A program made the translations under genes and the position numbers. A stretch of DNA of 64,000 nt. Source: Gammaproteobacteria bacterium. GTDB lineage: Bacteria > Pseudomonadota > Gammaproteobacteria > Steroidobacterales > Steroidobacteraceae. This document shows, piece after piece, positions 27,383-36,151 of the stretch (its first letter is position 1; every line of letters begins with the position of its first letter). The stretch spans positions 92,916-156,915 of the forward strand of contig PKWJ01000040.1 of the NCBI GenBank assembly GCA_003132025.1, in the 5' to 3' direction. Below the pieces are notes generated by a model, which did not search any database, had not been told where the DNA came from, and worked only from the letters and a program-made list of their open reading frames with translations.

Positions 27383-28333
27383 ATGTCGCCGGCTGTGTCG
27401 ATCATCGTGCCCACCTACAATCGCCTGGAGTATCTTCCCGCCGCGATCCAATCGGTATTCGCGCAGAGCTTCACACAGTGGGAATTGATCATTGCGGACG
27501 ACGGCTCGAACGCCGACACCCGAGCGTACCTGCAATCGCTCGATGACCCGCGCGTCAAGGTGATCTGGCTGGTGCACACCGGCAGACCGTCGGTCGTGAG
27601 CAATGCAGCGCTACGCGAGGCGCGAGGCGAGTATGTCGCGTTCCTGGACTCCGACGATCTGTGGCTGCCGAGGAAACTGGAGCTGCAGCTTGCATCGTTG
27701 CGCAGCCATCCCGGGCGAAAATGGAGCTACACGAGATTCTCTCTGGTGGACGGATCGGGCCAGCCGATGGCCCCGGCGCCCGGCAAACACTGGCCCGCCC
27801 CCAGCGGCTGGATCCTGGAAAGACTGCTGCAAGAGGCGACCGTGATCGCCCAGCCGAGCGTGCTGGTATTGCGACAGCTGCTGCAACAGTTGGGGGCGTT
27901 TGATGAACAGCTGATCATGTGCTACGACGACGAGCTGTGGTTCCGGCTCGCCGCGCACAGTGAAATCGACGGCATCGATGAGGCGTTGACGCTGGTACGC
28001 CGTCACGGCCAGCATTCCGGCAGCGACGTCATCGCATGGCGTGATCGCAGGCGGGTGTTCGAGAAAGCGCTGCGCGCGTCGGGCGGCGGTCATCTGGATC
28101 CTATCCTGCGCAGGCTGCGGGCGCAGATGTCAGCGGGACTGGCCAGAAGCCAGGCGGCTTCAGGAAAGCGGATCAGCGCCCTGGCCACTCTGGTTGCCAG
28201 CCTGCCGCACTCATGGCGATACCCCGGGGCCTGGCTCAGAGCGCTGCTTGCCACGACCTACGCCTGTGTGCCGGCGGCGATGCGAACCCTGGTGCGCAGC
28301 CATCGACTCAAGCAGCGGACGCAGAGCGCATGA
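27383..28333 (+). CDS. Glycosyltransferase family 2
   Basis: A 316-residue GT-A enzyme. It begins with the usual PAVSIIVPTYNRLEYLPAAIQSVFAQSF, then IADDGSNADT, and has the metal-binding DxD region in VAFLDSDDLWLPRKLE (about residues 86-98). The acceptor region includes AFDEQLIMCYDDELWFRLA. A soluble, basic C-terminal tail follows, with no clear transmembrane helices except a weak one near residue 285. It sits 11 bp behind the GT4 gene and overlaps the ABC transporter gene by 4 bp, so it belongs to the same operon. Confidence 0.88.
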   Translation: MSPAVSIIVPTYNRLEYLPAAIQSVFAQSFTQWELIIADDGSNADTRAYLQSLDDPRVKVIWLVHTGRPSVVSNAALREARGEYVAFLDSDDLWLPRKLELQLASLRSHPGRKWSYTRFSLVDGSGQPMAPAPGKHWPAPSGWILERLLQEATVIAQPSVLVLRQLLQQLGAFDEQLIMCYDDELWFRLAAHSEIDGIDEALTLVRRHGQHSGSDVIAWRDRRRVFEKALRASGGGHLDPILRRLRAQMSAGLARSQAASGKRISALATLVASLPHSWRYPGAWLRALLATTYACVPAAMRTLVRSHRLKQRTQSA

Positions 28334-30138
28334 GTCCGTTGGCCGAGTTCTGGGGCGTCCTGACGGCGCCGCAAAGGCGCAGTGTGCTGGTGGCACAGGT
28401 GATTTCCCTTGCCATGGCGGTTTCCACTGTGATCGGCATTGCGGCCATCGCCCCATTCTTCGCAGTACTGGGCGACTCGCGCCTGATCGATCGCTTTGGG
28501 CCACTGCACTGGCTGTACACGCACGCGGGGTTCGCGAGTCAGCGCGGTTTCGTGGTGGCGCTTGGATTCGGCTTCATCGGAGTTGTGCTGCTGGCCAATC
28601 TGATCAACGTACTGGGCGGCCTGGCGATGAATCGCCTGGCGCTGCGCATCGGCACCGAGCTGCAGACGGCCTTGTTCGCCGAATATCTGGCACGGCCGTA
28701 CCGTTTTCATGCCGGCACCAACAGCACCACGCTGTTCAACAACGTGGTAAACGAGCCTGCCCGCGTGACCTACGGCATCCTGCAGCATGCCTTCACGCTG
28801 GTGACGAACCTGGTGACGGCGGCGTTCATCATCCTGTCGATCCTGCTGCTGAAGCCCGCGATGGCGCTGGTGATGATTGCCGGGCTGGCCGGAGGCTATG
28901 CGCTGATCTATCTGACGGTACGCAACCGACTGCTGCGCTTCGGCCAGGCCCAGTCACGCTTTGCGACCGAACAGACCCAGATTGTCAACGAGAGTCTGGG
29001 GGCCATAAAGGAAATCATCCTGCTGCAGGTACGGGGCTTTTTCAGCGGCAGATTCGAGCGCGCCAGCGCCTTGTTCTCGCGGGCCAGCGCTCATAGTCAG
29101 TTCGTCGCGCAGGCGCCCCGGCACATCATGGAATGCGTCGCCGCGGCCGGCCTGGTTGCTGTGGCGCTGGCGCTGAGCGCAGGCGCGGCTGGTGTCGGTC
29201 CATGGCTGGGACAGCTGACGTTCCTGGCATTCGCCGCCTATCGCCTGCTGCCAACGCTGCAGCAGGTGTTTGCCGCGATCGTTAGGATGCGCGCCGATCG
29301 CCCGGCGCTGGCGCTGATTGCGCCGGATCTGCGCCGTGCGCGCAGCGCCAGGGCGGCCGCAGCCTCGGCCGGACCCTTGCGCGCGAGCGGGAACTGGCAC
29401 GGGCGACCGAACCATGAGATCCGGCTCACCGACGTCTCGTTCCGTTATGCACCTGATCGCCCCTGGGCACTCAACGGCGTGACGCTGCGGATTCCGGCGC
29501 GAGCCGCGATCGGTATCGTCGGCGCCAACGGCTGCGGCAAGACGACGCTGGTGGACCTGGTCGCCGGGTTGCTGGTGCCCGAGGCCGGCGAGCTGGCCGT
29601 GGATGGCAGCCCAGTCGATGATCGCAATCGTGCGGCCTGGCAATCCCGGATCGCCTACGTGCCGCAAACGATCTGCCTGCTGGACTCGAGCATCGCGCAG
29701 AACATCGCATTGGGAATACCAGCCGACACGATTGATCGAGCGCGGTTGCTCGAAGCAGGGCAGTTGGCGCAACTCGAGGATTTCATCAGCACGCTGCCTC
29801 AAGGGTACGAGCACAGGGTGGGCGAGCGGGGCGTCGCGCTAAGCGGCGGCCAGCGACAGAGAATCGGCATCGCCCGTGCGCTCTACCGGGATGCGTCGGT
29901 GCTGATATTGGACGAGGCGACCAATGCCCTGGATGGATTGACGGAGCAGGAGTTGATGGCCACGCTGCAACGGCTGCGCGGCCGGTACACGAGCATCGTG
30001 ATCGCGCACCGGATGAGCAGCGTGCGCTCGTGTGATGTGATCTACGAGTTCGAGAACGGAGAGCTGATCGGCGCGGGAACGTATGACGGGCTGTTGAAGA
30101 GCTCGGAAGCTTTCCGGCGCATGGTCGGTGTTGGCTGA
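28330..30138 (+). CDS. ABC exporter, fused membrane and ATPase domains (MsbA/PglK-like)
   Basis: A 602-residue half-transporter that would work as a homodimer in the inner membrane. Six helices occupy about residues 18-310. The ATPase domain has Walker A GANGCGKTT (about 398-406), signature LSGGQRQRIGIARAL (about 504-518), Walker B VLILDEATNALD and the His switch IAHRMSS. The start ATG 28330 overlaps the GT2 stop. Transporters of this form flip lipid-linked glycans (PglK, MsbA) or export peptides; no peptidase C39 domain is present, so glycolipid export is the better guess. Confidence 0.88.
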   Translation: MSPLAEFWGVLTAPQRRSVLVAQVISLAMAVSTVIGIAAIAPFFAVLGDSRLIDRFGPLHWLYTHAGFASQRGFVVALGFGFIGVVLLANLINVLGGLAMNRLALRIGTELQTALFAEYLARPYRFHAGTNSTTLFNNVVNEPARVTYGILQHAFTLVTNLVTAAFIILSILLLKPAMALVMIAGLAGGYALIYLTVRNRLLRFGQAQSRFATEQTQIVNESLGAIKEIILLQVRGFFSGRFERASALFSRASAHSQFVAQAPRHIMECVAAAGLVAVALALSAGAAGVGPWLGQLTFLAFAAYRLLPTLQQVFAAIVRMRADRPALALIAPDLRRARSARAAAASAGPLRASGNWHGRPNHEIRLTDVSFRYAPDRPWALNGVTLRIPARAAIGIVGANGCGKTTLVDLVAGLLVPEAGELAVDGSPVDDRNRAAWQSRIAYVPQTICLLDSSIAQNIALGIPADTIDRARLLEAGQLAQLEDFISTLPQGYEHRVGERGVALSGGQRQRIGIARALYRDASVLILDEATNALDGLTEQELMATLQRLRGRYTSIVIAHRMSSVRSCDVIYEFENGELIGAGTYDGLLKSSEAFRRMVGVG

Positions 30139-30153
30139 AGCCGGCATCCAAGC

Positions 30154-32265
30154 ATGCTTCCCGACACGCTGCTGTTGCCAACGCGAAGCGTCGAAGCAAC
30201 ACGAGCCGCCTCAAGGCCGAGGCTCGTCCGCGACGTTTCTCCGAGGTATCGGCCCGACATCGACGGGCTGCGCGCGATCGCGGTCGCACTGGTCGTCGCC
30301 TACCACGCTTTGCCGGGATTTCTAAGCGGCGGCTTCATCGGCGTCGATGTGTTCTTCGTCATCTCCGGCTATCTGATCACTCAGATTATTCTGTCCGGTC
30401 TGCCCGCGGGGACGTTCAGCCTCGGTGCATTTTATCAACGTCGTGTGCGGCGGATCATACCGGCTCTGCTCGTGGTTCTGGCGGCGTGTGCGCTGTTCGG
30501 CTGGCTCACGCTGTTTTCCGAGGAACTGCAGTGGCTTGGCAGGTCGATCGCCTATTGCGCATCTTTCCTGGCAAACCTGTTCTTCGCCAGATTAGGCAGC
30601 GGCTACTTTGATCGAGGCGCGCAGCTGACACCGCTGCTGCATCTCTGGTCGCTCGGCGTAGAGGAGCAATTCTACTTCGCGTGGCCGCTGCTGATCATGC
30701 TGGCCGCACGCCGCGGCGTGACGATGCGCGTGTTGCTGGTCGTCACCGCAACGTCACTGGCGATCAACATCTGGGGCATCTGGCACGCGCCGATACAGTA
30801 CTTCTACCTTCCGGCCTCCAGAGCATGGGAGCTGGCCGCGGGAGGCATGCTGGCGGCATGGCAAGCGGGCATGCATCGCGCGGCTGGCGCGGATACGAGC
30901 GCGGTCCGTAGCTTGCACCGGCTCGCCGTGCCGGCGAGCTCGCTGGCGGGAAGCGCACTGATTACCGCCGCGGTGGCATTTCCGGATGCGGGCGGCTCGC
31001 CTCCCGCGATAGCGAGTCTGCTGGCAACCGCCGGTACGGTATCGCTGATCCTGGCGGGACCGCTGGCGCCGGTGAACCGTCGTTTTCTGAGCCGCCAGCC
31101 GATGGTATTCGTCGGGCGGATTAGTTATCCGCTGTACCTGTGGCACTGGCCGCTGTTGTCATTCGCACAAATCATCCTTGGGCGTGCTCCGCCGCCGGCC
31201 GTGACTGCCGGGGCACTCGTCATCGCATTCGGCCTCGCCTACGCCACCTACTGCTGGGTGGAAACGCCGATACGCCGCGGCAAGCCGGACCGAAAGAAGG
31301 TCACTGCATTGCTCATCGGACTCGCAATCCTGGCGCTGACCGGCGCAGCATTGGCGAGGCACTGGATCCCGGGCCGACTGTCGGGTCCGCCTTTCACTGC
31401 ATGGGACGAAGCCGTCGCAGACCGGCACTACTCGGACGGATCGGATCTCGGTGGGCGCCCTGAATTCCCGACACGCACGGTGGCGGGTCGCAGCGATCGC
31501 AAGGCGCTGTTCGTCGGCGACTCCCACATGCAACAGTACTGGCCACGCATCGCGCAGGTGGTCCAGGCGCATGCCGACGCGGCGCGATCGGCCACTTTGG
31601 CCACGTATTATCAATGCCCGCCGCTACCCGGTATCAACAGCGTATCGCGCGGTCGGGATTGCTCCGGCTTTTTTGACTATGCGATGCAACAGGCTTTCCA
31701 GCCTGGCGTCGACACCGTGGTATTCGGCGCCTTCTGGGAGAAGTACCTGCTGGGAGAGTATTCGGTGGAGACTTCCACGGAACATGTCTATCGTGTAGGG
31801 GATTACACGCGAACACCGCTGCAGGTCGACTCGCCCGGCATGCGGATCGTTTTCGAGCAATTCCGGAACACGCTGGCGGGCCTGGTGTCGAGCGGTCGCC
31901 GGGTATTCATCGTGCTGTCGAACCCGACCTCGCCGCAGTTCGATCCAGCCTCCATGTTGCCATCGCGACTGAGGCTGTCGCTGAAATTTCCGCGAACTCT
32001 TGCGCTGGACGGCGGACGGCGAGTGGACTCCGAAGCGTTCGAGTCGTTCGTGGCGCCGCTGGCGGATCGACTGCGCAACATCGCGGTGCAGGCGGGCGCG
32101 AAGGTAATCGATCCACGCACCACGCTGTGCGATGGCCTGGACTGCCCGGCGACCGGCACGGACGGCATGCCGCTGTATATCGACTCGAATCACCTGCGGG
32201 CGCGTTATTCCCGCGAGCGCGCGTCGTTCGTGGACCAGATGTTGCTCGGAACGGGGCCTGAATGA
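30154..32265 (+). CDS. Acyltransferase 3 / SGNH-domain membrane protein (OafA/YrhL type)
   Basis: A 703-residue protein with about ten membrane helices (residues 40-410) forming an acyltransferase-3 domain and a C-terminal periplasmic SGNH hydrolase-like domain. The first helix region carries RYRPDIDGLRAIAVALVVAYH with the conserved R and H, and SLGVEEQFYFAWPLL is typical. The SGNH part has ALFVGDSHMQQYW (catalytic Ser near residue 455) and SNHLRARYS near the end. Such enzymes O-acetylate surface glycans. It follows the exporter by 15 bp. Its last 61 bp overlap the convergent methyltransferase gene. Confidence 0.9.
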   Translation: MLPDTLLLPTRSVEATRAASRPRLVRDVSPRYRPDIDGLRAIAVALVVAYHALPGFLSGGFIGVDVFFVISGYLITQIILSGLPAGTFSLGAFYQRRVRRIIPALLVVLAACALFGWLTLFSEELQWLGRSIAYCASFLANLFFARLGSGYFDRGAQLTPLLHLWSLGVEEQFYFAWPLLIMLAARRGVTMRVLLVVTATSLAINIWGIWHAPIQYFYLPASRAWELAAGGMLAAWQAGMHRAAGADTSAVRSLHRLAVPASSLAGSALITAAVAFPDAGGSPPAIASLLATAGTVSLILAGPLAPVNRRFLSRQPMVFVGRISYPLYLWHWPLLSFAQIILGRAPPPAVTAGALVIAFGLAYATYCWVETPIRRGKPDRKKVTALLIGLAILALTGAALARHWIPGRLSGPPFTAWDEAVADRHYSDGSDLGGRPEFPTRTVAGRSDRKALFVGDSHMQQYWPRIAQVVQAHADAARSATLATYYQCPPLPGINSVSRGRDCSGFFDYAMQQAFQPGVDTVVFGAFWEKYLLGEYSVETSTEHVYRVGDYTRTPLQVDSPGMRIVFEQFRNTLAGLVSSGRRVFIVLSNPTSPQFDPASMLPSRLRLSLKFPRTLALDGGRRVDSEAFESFVAPLADRLRNIAVQAGAKVIDPRTTLCDGLDCPATGTDGMPLYIDSNHLRARYSRERASFVDQMLLGTGPE

Positions 32266-33041
32266 TCCGAGCCGCTGCGCCCGCCATTGTCCAGCCTTTC
32301 GAACAACAGGAACATGAAGCGGCAGCTCGCCACGCGCAGCCACGCGTTGCGGCCGCTGCGTGTCATATCGATGCCGTCCGTCCGTTGCCCCCGGTGTGGC
32401 GTTGATCCCCGGAACACGCGCGTCATCGCAAAATACGGCGCGCTTTGACGCGCGAAATCGGCAAGCCGTCGTCGGGAAATCGCGGTCTGGGTGCCGGCCA
32501 CGGAGTAATGGCCGGCGCGCCACAGACGCATGCCATTACGCCACCACCAGCCGTATTTCAGGTCACCGATAAAATATGGGTTCAGGACGCTCACCAGCAC
32601 CTTTCCGCCCGACACCGTCAGCGCATGAAACTTTTCGAACAAAGGCGGCAGCTCGGCGATCAGGTTGAGCGGTGCGAAGTTTGAAGTGACAAGATCGACC
32701 CCGCGTCCGCCGTTGACGGTATTTCCCAGGAACTGAGAGTAACTTCCAGCGTCGAGCGTGATTCGCCCGGTTTCGATCAGGTCGCGGCAACGGAGCGCGA
32801 ACTGCTGGCGCATTCCGGGGTCCACATCGTAGGCCCCTACCGTGCAACCACGTTCGGCATAGACGCGTGCGTCGATTCCCGTCCCGGCACCGAAGTCGTA
32901 CAGCGCAGCGTCGGGTGCAGCGATCCGCGCAACAAGCTGCTGAAATGCCGCGCGGGCGCGACGATCCGATTCCAGAGCCGTGATCGCGCGATCGTAATCC
33001 GCGCCGACCACTATCGACGGGCCTTGCGTGGTAATGGCCAT
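32205..33041 (-). CDS. Class I SAM methyltransferase
   Basis: A 278-residue methyltransferase. Motif I is ALYDFGAGTGIDARVYAERG (about residues 46-65), then VGAYDVDPGMRQQ, with VDLVTSNFAPLNLI as motif IV and GGKVLVSVLNPYF as motif VI. The rest does not point to a substrate. The C-terminal ~20 residues are encoded in DNA that also encodes the end of the acyltransferase on the other strand and look low in structure, so the functional end may be earlier. It lies 10 bp downstream of a second methyltransferase gene; together they form a two-gene unit. Confidence 0.78.
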   Translation of the reverse strand: MAITTQGPSIVVGADYDRAITALESDRRARAAFQQLVARIAAPDAALYDFGAGTGIDARVYAERGCTVGAYDVDPGMRQQFALRCRDLIETGRITLDAGSYSQFLGNTVNGGRGVDLVTSNFAPLNLIAELPPLFEKFHALTVSGGKVLVSVLNPYFIGDLKYGWWWRNGMRLWRAGHYSVAGTQTAISRRRLADFARQSAPYFAMTRVFRGSTPHRGQRTDGIDMTRSGRNAWLRVASCRFMFLLFERLDNGGRSGSDHSGPVPSNIWSTNDARSRE

Positions 33042-33051
33042 GCGATCGCGC

Positions 33052-33909
33052 CTATCGCCTGGTCATGACGATCAGAAAGTGATCGCCGATGTTGCGCAGC
33101 AACGGCCATCCCGCCGTGCGTCGGTCCAGGCGCCATAGTCGTTGGTGCCACCGCGGGTGCCGCTCCCGTAGCCAGCACAGGTACGGCGGCGGTGCAAACA
33201 CACACAGACCGCGAAAGTGGCGCAACGCGAACTGCCCTCTGAAGGCATGAAAGAATTCGCGTGGCCCGTAGTAATGCGTCCAGATGGTGTGTTTGTTCAT
33301 GCTCACCGGCACGAACTCGCGGGCAAATCGCAGCTTTACCCGGCGCCATTGGCGCCGCCGCAGGTAATGGAGAATTTCCCAGGGGCAGATGCGGCCGATC
33401 ACGCTGAATACCAGCGCGCCCCCGGGTTTTAGCAGACGGGCGCAGTCGCGCGACACCTGCTGCAGGTCCGGCGCGCAATTGAGCGGACCGAGATTGGAAT
33501 ACGCGCCATCGTAGATGGCATCACCTTCCAGGCGTCCCAGCTGCTGCGCGCCGGCGGCGATCGCCTGCACCTGTGCCGTCAGCTGTGCGTGCGCGGCACG
33601 ATCGGCGGTGCGCTGGACCATCTGTGGCGACCAGTCGGTGGCCGTGATCTGATGCCCGAGACCCGCCATGCGCACCGCATCCAGTCCGGTTCCACAGCCG
33701 ATGTCGACCAGGCGGCTGCCGGGGGTAAAGATGATGTCGAGCCAGCGCCACATTTCGCGCCGCATGTCCTGGATCAGATCATTGTTGCCGCGCGGACCGT
33801 CGTAGTCCGCCGCGACACTGTCAAATGCAGTTTGCGTGTCGCGCAGTTGCGGCTCGGTGCACACCGACGGCGCGACGGACGCGGGTTGTGATCGATGCTG
33901 TTGGTTCAT
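33052..33909 (-). CDS. Class I SAM methyltransferase
   Basis: A 285-residue methyltransferase from ATG 33909 (MNQQHRSQP). Longer in-frame starts would run into the divergent glycosyltransferase. It shows FDSVAADYDGPRGNN, motif I LVDIGCGTGLDAVRMAGLG (about residues 66-84), TATDWSPQMVQ, YDGAYSNLGPLNCAPDL and LLKPGGALVFSVIG. The C-terminal third (HTIWTHYYGPREFFHAFRG and the Trp/Arg-rich end) is typical of small-molecule or lipid O-methyltransferases of the UbiE/type-11 group. No good ribosome site is seen. Confidence 0.8.
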   Translation of the reverse strand: MNQQHRSQPASVAPSVCTEPQLRDTQTAFDSVAADYDGPRGNNDLIQDMRREMWRWLDIIFTPGSRLVDIGCGTGLDAVRMAGLGHQITATDWSPQMVQRTADRAAHAQLTAQVQAIAAGAQQLGRLEGDAIYDGAYSNLGPLNCAPDLQQVSRDCARLLKPGGALVFSVIGRICPWEILHYLRRRQWRRVKLRFAREFVPVSMNKHTIWTHYYGPREFFHAFRGQFALRHFRGLCVFAPPPYLCWLRERHPRWHQRLWRLDRRTAGWPLLRNIGDHFLIVMTRR

Positions 33910-34027
33910 TGAAGGCGGGCGGCAGCGTGTCAGACTTCGAAGGCGCGGACAATGGCTGCAACCTCGGCGGCTGTAGTCTTTTTCGATCATGCAACCCTTC
34001 GGCTGCCAGCGGGCACTCACAACGATG

Positions 34028-35137
34028 ATGCGCATCGCTGTCGTTGTACCCGGAGGCGTCGACCAGTCCGGCGAGTATCGAGTTATCCCGGCACTGCTGG
34101 CGCTGATCGAACGGCTGTCGCTGCACAACGAGGTCCACGTATTCGCCTTGAATCAGGAGGCGAAGCCGCGCGAGTGGCATCTGGCCGGGGCGCGAATCCA
34201 CAACGTCGGCCAGCGCTACACGCGTCTGCAGGCACTGCGCATGATCCGCGCGCTGCACCGCCGCTCGCCGTTCGATCTGGTGCACGCCATCTGGTCCGGG
34301 GCCTGCGGCCAGATCGCGGTCACCGCGGGGAAGATGCTGGGCATTCCCAGCCTGGTGCATGTCGCCGGCGGCGAACTGGTGGCGCTGCCCGAGATCGGGT
34401 TCGGCGGTCGACAGAGCTGGCGCGGCAGGACACGCGAGGCGCTGGTGCTGCGCGCTGCCACCGCCATCACAGCGGCCAGTGGGCCCATGATTGAACTGCT
34501 GGCAGCACTGGATCTGCAGGCACAGCGCCTGCCGCTCGGCGTGGACCTGCGCACCTGGCCGGCCAGAGTTCCGCCACGCCGCAATGGCAGCGGCGTGGCA
34601 AGGCTGATTCACGTTGCCAGCCTTAACCGGGTGAAGGATCAAACGACACTGCTGCGCGCCCTGGCGACGCTGCGCACCTCGGGCCTGAACTTCCACATCG
34701 ATATCGTCGGCGAGGATACGTTGCAGGGTGCTATTCAGGCGCTGTGTGCGCAGCTCGGATTGTCGGCGCGAACCAGGTTTCACGGATTTCTGACGCAGCG
34801 ACAACTGCGCCCGGTGGTGGAGTCCGCCGACCTGATGATCGTGTCGTCGCGCCATGAGGCCGGCCCGCTGGCGTTGCTCGAGGCCGCCGTGGCCGGCGTG
34901 CCAACGGTAGGCACGGCGGTGGGGCACGTACAGGAATGGGCCCCGCAGGCTGCCCTCGCGGTACCCGTCGGCGATTCGGTCGAGCTCGCCGGCGCCATCC
35001 GGCGCGTGCTCGAGGACGAGGAGCTGCGTTTGGCCATCGCGCACGAGGCGCAGCGCCGGGCAACGCGGGAAGACGCCGACTACACCGCCGCGCGCTTTCA
35101 GGCCGTGTATTCGAGTATTTGCGCCCGCAGATCCTAG
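34028..35137 (+). CDS. Glycosyltransferase family 4
   Basis: A 369-residue GT-B glycosyltransferase starting MRIAVVVPGGVDQSGEYRVIPALL. The N-terminal half has FDLVHAIWSGACGQIAV and VHVAGGELVAL; the C-terminal half has LIHVASLNRVKDQTTLLRALATL (about residues 193-215), RFHGFLTQRQLRPVVESADLMIVSSRHEAGPLALLEAAVAGVPTVGT with the conserved E-x7-E-like pair. ATG 34025 immediately precedes the chosen ATG and is equally possible. It is divergent from the methyltransferase pair, with 118 bp between the starts that must hold both promoters; none is clear. Confidence 0.88.
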   Translation: MRIAVVVPGGVDQSGEYRVIPALLALIERLSLHNEVHVFALNQEAKPREWHLAGARIHNVGQRYTRLQALRMIRALHRRSPFDLVHAIWSGACGQIAVTAGKMLGIPSLVHVAGGELVALPEIGFGGRQSWRGRTREALVLRAATAITAASGPMIELLAALDLQAQRLPLGVDLRTWPARVPPRRNGSGVARLIHVASLNRVKDQTTLLRALATLRTSGLNFHIDIVGEDTLQGAIQALCAQLGLSARTRFHGFLTQRQLRPVVESADLMIVSSRHEAGPLALLEAAVAGVPTVGTAVGHVQEWAPQAALAVPVGDSVELAGAIRRVLEDEELRLAIAHEAQRRATREDADYTAARFQAVYSSICARRS

Positions 35138-35275
35138 CCACCCTTCGGCCATGGCAGCCGTCAGCTACGCCGCGTTAGCGAGCAGATAAAACCTGCACCG
35201 TGATGGCCGGCACCTACCGCTGTGAAGACATCTTATGGCGCCAGCTAGACAACGGTTCGCGGAATTACTTGGACG

Positions 35276-36151
35276 ATGTTGCCTGCATCCTTCTACCGCC
35301 CGCACTGCCGGATTGTGGCACTCGGCCTGCTGTGCGGCTGGTTGTGCGCCTGCTCGGGCAGCGGTGTCGGGCTCGACGGCAATGGACAGCCGCTGTCGAG
35401 TTCTAGCTCCGGCGGCCCGGTGCCGCTGGCGGCCACCTTCGACGCCATACAAGCCAACGTGTTCACGCCTATCTGCTCGGTGTGCCACATCGGCGCCACG
35501 GCGCCGGAAGGCCTGATGCTGGATGCGGCTCACAGCTACAACCTCTTGGTAGGGGTTCCCAGCACCGAGGTACCAACCATCCTGCGCGTGGCGCCGGGCG
35601 ATCCCACCAACAGCTACATCATCCAGAAGCTCGAAGGCCACGCCGCGGTCGGCGGCCAGATGCCGCTCGGGGAGACGCCGCTGCCGGCGACCACCATCGC
35701 GTTCATCGCCCAATGGATTACCGATGGTGCGCCAGCGGGCGGTTCGGCGACGGCCATGGCGATGGCGACAGGTTTCCGCGTGGCTTCGGTGGCGCCCGAG
35801 AATGGCGATGTGCTGGCGGTGGCGCCGGCGCAGATGGTGGTCGGCTTCACGCGCGAACTGGATGCGACCCGGGCCGATGCGGCCGCGGTACGACTGGAGC
35901 GCATCGATGGCGCCGGCGAACAGGCGTCGAGCACGACGGTAGCGATCGAGCCGTCGGTGCCAGCCGCCAATCCGCGCGCATTGCTGCTCACACCGCGCGC
36001 ACCGCTCGCGGCCGGTCAGTACCGGATCGTGCTCAGTGGCCAGCCCGGCAATGCGCTGGGCGCCATTGACGGAGAACTCGTGACTGGTGCGCCAACCGAT
36101 GCCAACGGCGACCGGGTCATCAGCTACTTCACCGTGGCCGCGACACCATGA
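35276..36151 (+). CDS. CXXCH-containing lipoprotein with Ig-like domain
   Basis: A 291-residue exported protein. The lipobox LLCGWLCACSG puts the lipidated Cys near residue 26. A single heme-attachment motif CSVCH follows (about residues 67-71, in NVFTPICSVCHIGATAPEGLML), within a short cytochrome-c-like segment of the kind found in PSD1/planctomycete-type proteins. The C-terminal half (VASVAPENGDVLAVAPAQMVVGF) looks like a bacterial Ig-like domain. It overlaps the next gene by 4 bp, and that gene also has a CXXCH motif. An electron-transfer or scaffold role in the envelope is inferred. Confidence 0.72.
   Translation: MLPASFYRPHCRIVALGLLCGWLCACSGSGVGLDGNGQPLSSSSSGGPVPLAATFDAIQANVFTPICSVCHIGATAPEGLMLDAAHSYNLLVGVPSTEVPTILRVAPGDPTNSYIIQKLEGHAAVGGQMPLGETPLPATTIAFIAQWITDGAPAGGSATAMAMATGFRVASVAPENGDVLAVAPAQMVVGFTRELDATRADAAAVRLERIDGAGEQASSTTVAIEPSVPAANPRALLLTPRAPLAAGQYRIVLSGQPGNALGAIDGELVTGAPTDANGDRVISYFTVAATP

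Noticed and set aside
35200-35406. A 68-residue frame before and overlapping the CXXCH lipoprotein, considered as a peptide precursor
   Set aside because: It overlaps the lipoprotein gene for most of its length, has no ribosome site and shows no leader/core pattern.
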